NCBI GenBank assembly: GCA_937916185.1
Contig: CALGGD010000151.1
Coordinates: 1-5,016, forward strand
Direction of reading: 5' to 3'
Origin: an uncultured Oxalobacter sp.
GTDB taxonomy: Bacteria > Pseudomonadota > Gammaproteobacteria > Burkholderiales > Burkholderiaceae_D
Length of the DNA: 5,016 nt
The position numbers and the translations under genes were made by a program. Below are positions 4,714 to 5,016 of the stretch, piece after piece. The number at the start of each line of letters is the position of its first letter. The first letter of the stretch is position 1. Below the pieces are notes generated by a model, which made no database searches, was not told the origin of the DNA, and saw only the letters and a list, made by a program, of their open reading frames with translations.

Positions 4714-5016
4714 TTACGGTAAATTACTTTTTTTTAATTCTAAATCTGAATCATTAAAATAGCCCATGATGTCCCTGCAAGTTTTCTCGCTTACCGAGTA
4801 TTTGAAAAGTGTCTGTGTCTTTTCCGTAACTTCTGTTGCCGTTGGTTTTGTCTTTCCCGTTGCCTTGTATGCTTCCCATACTTTTACAACATTTACAATT
4901 CTTGCGGTATCAGAACGTGGTTTTCTGGGTTTAGGCTGTCCATAACCACCCTGCCCTCCAGAACCAGCAGGCTTACCCGCATCTTCTGCGGTTGATTCTT
5001 CGCCATTCAGCAGGTC
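4714..5016 (-). CDS. C-terminal 100 residues of an unrecognised protein, cut by the right edge
   Basis: The minus-strand frame is open from the window edge to a TAA at 4714-4716. The visible start is hydrophilic (NGEESTAEDAGKPAGSGG, then QPKPRKPR), typical of a disordered linker with a basic patch. A compact helical end follows: TARIVNVVKVWEAYKATG (about 37-54), TEVTEKTQTLF and SEKTCRDIMGYFND. No tyrosine-recombinase R-H-R-Y or other enzyme signature is visible in this part, so it is not evidently the integrase. It lies 103 bp upstream of alpA on the same strand. The sequence between holds a small hairpin but no clear promoter. I do not recognise the family. Confidence 0.75.
   Translation of the reverse strand, partial: DLLNGEESTAEDAGKPAGSGGQGGYGQPKPRKPRSDTARIVNVVKVWEAYKATGKTKPTATEVTEKTQTLFKYSVSEKTCRDIMGYFNDSDLELKKSNLP

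Noticed and set aside
4714..5016. C-terminus of a tyrosine-recombinase integrase
   Set aside because: Expected beside an AlpA gene, but the visible 100 residues lack the R-H-R-Y catalytic pattern and start with a disordered linker.

Overview
The left 1.9 kb is ordinary chromosome. It carries a universal stress protein gene cut by the left edge (1-628) and a full-length aspartokinase gene, lysC (694-1944), both on the minus strand. The LysC protein has the sequence style of betaproteobacterial (Burkholderiales-type) enzymes. A moderate-GC member such as Oxalobacter or a relative would fit, but the genus is only a guess.

From about 1945 rightwards the character changes. The DNA is visibly more AT-rich, genes are short, and the recognisable ones are phage- or plasmid-type. 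Positions 1945-2194 are an AT-rich non-coding stretch with inverted repeats. It is followed by the only likely plus-strand gene (2195-2431, small and unknown). Positions 2432-2660 hold a possible decayed ParB-like fragment and a near-perfect 30-bp palindrome, lying between convergent gene ends.

The rest is a minus-strand block. In transcription order it contains: a gene entering from the right edge (4714-5016, unknown); an AlpA-family regulator (4362-4610); a small wing/HTH-like protein (4018-4350); a winged-helix protein resembling plasmid or phage replication/regulatory proteins (3618-4016, GTG start); an intergenic array of four copies of the palindrome CTACAGAAACTGTAG (3464-3589); an unknown acidic protein (3024-3371); and a KGG-motif phage-type protein (2661-3008). 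The three genes alpA, HTH and winged-helix are tightly spaced and probably co-translated.

The best candidate for a new system is this compact alpA / HTH / winged-helix unit followed directly by the palindrome array. It looks like a replication origin with its initiator, or an operator cluster with its regulator, in an integrated plasmid- or phage-like element lying directly upstream of lysC. No integrase, att repeat, tRNA, transposase or CRISPR array is visible in the window. The element probably continues beyond the right edge.
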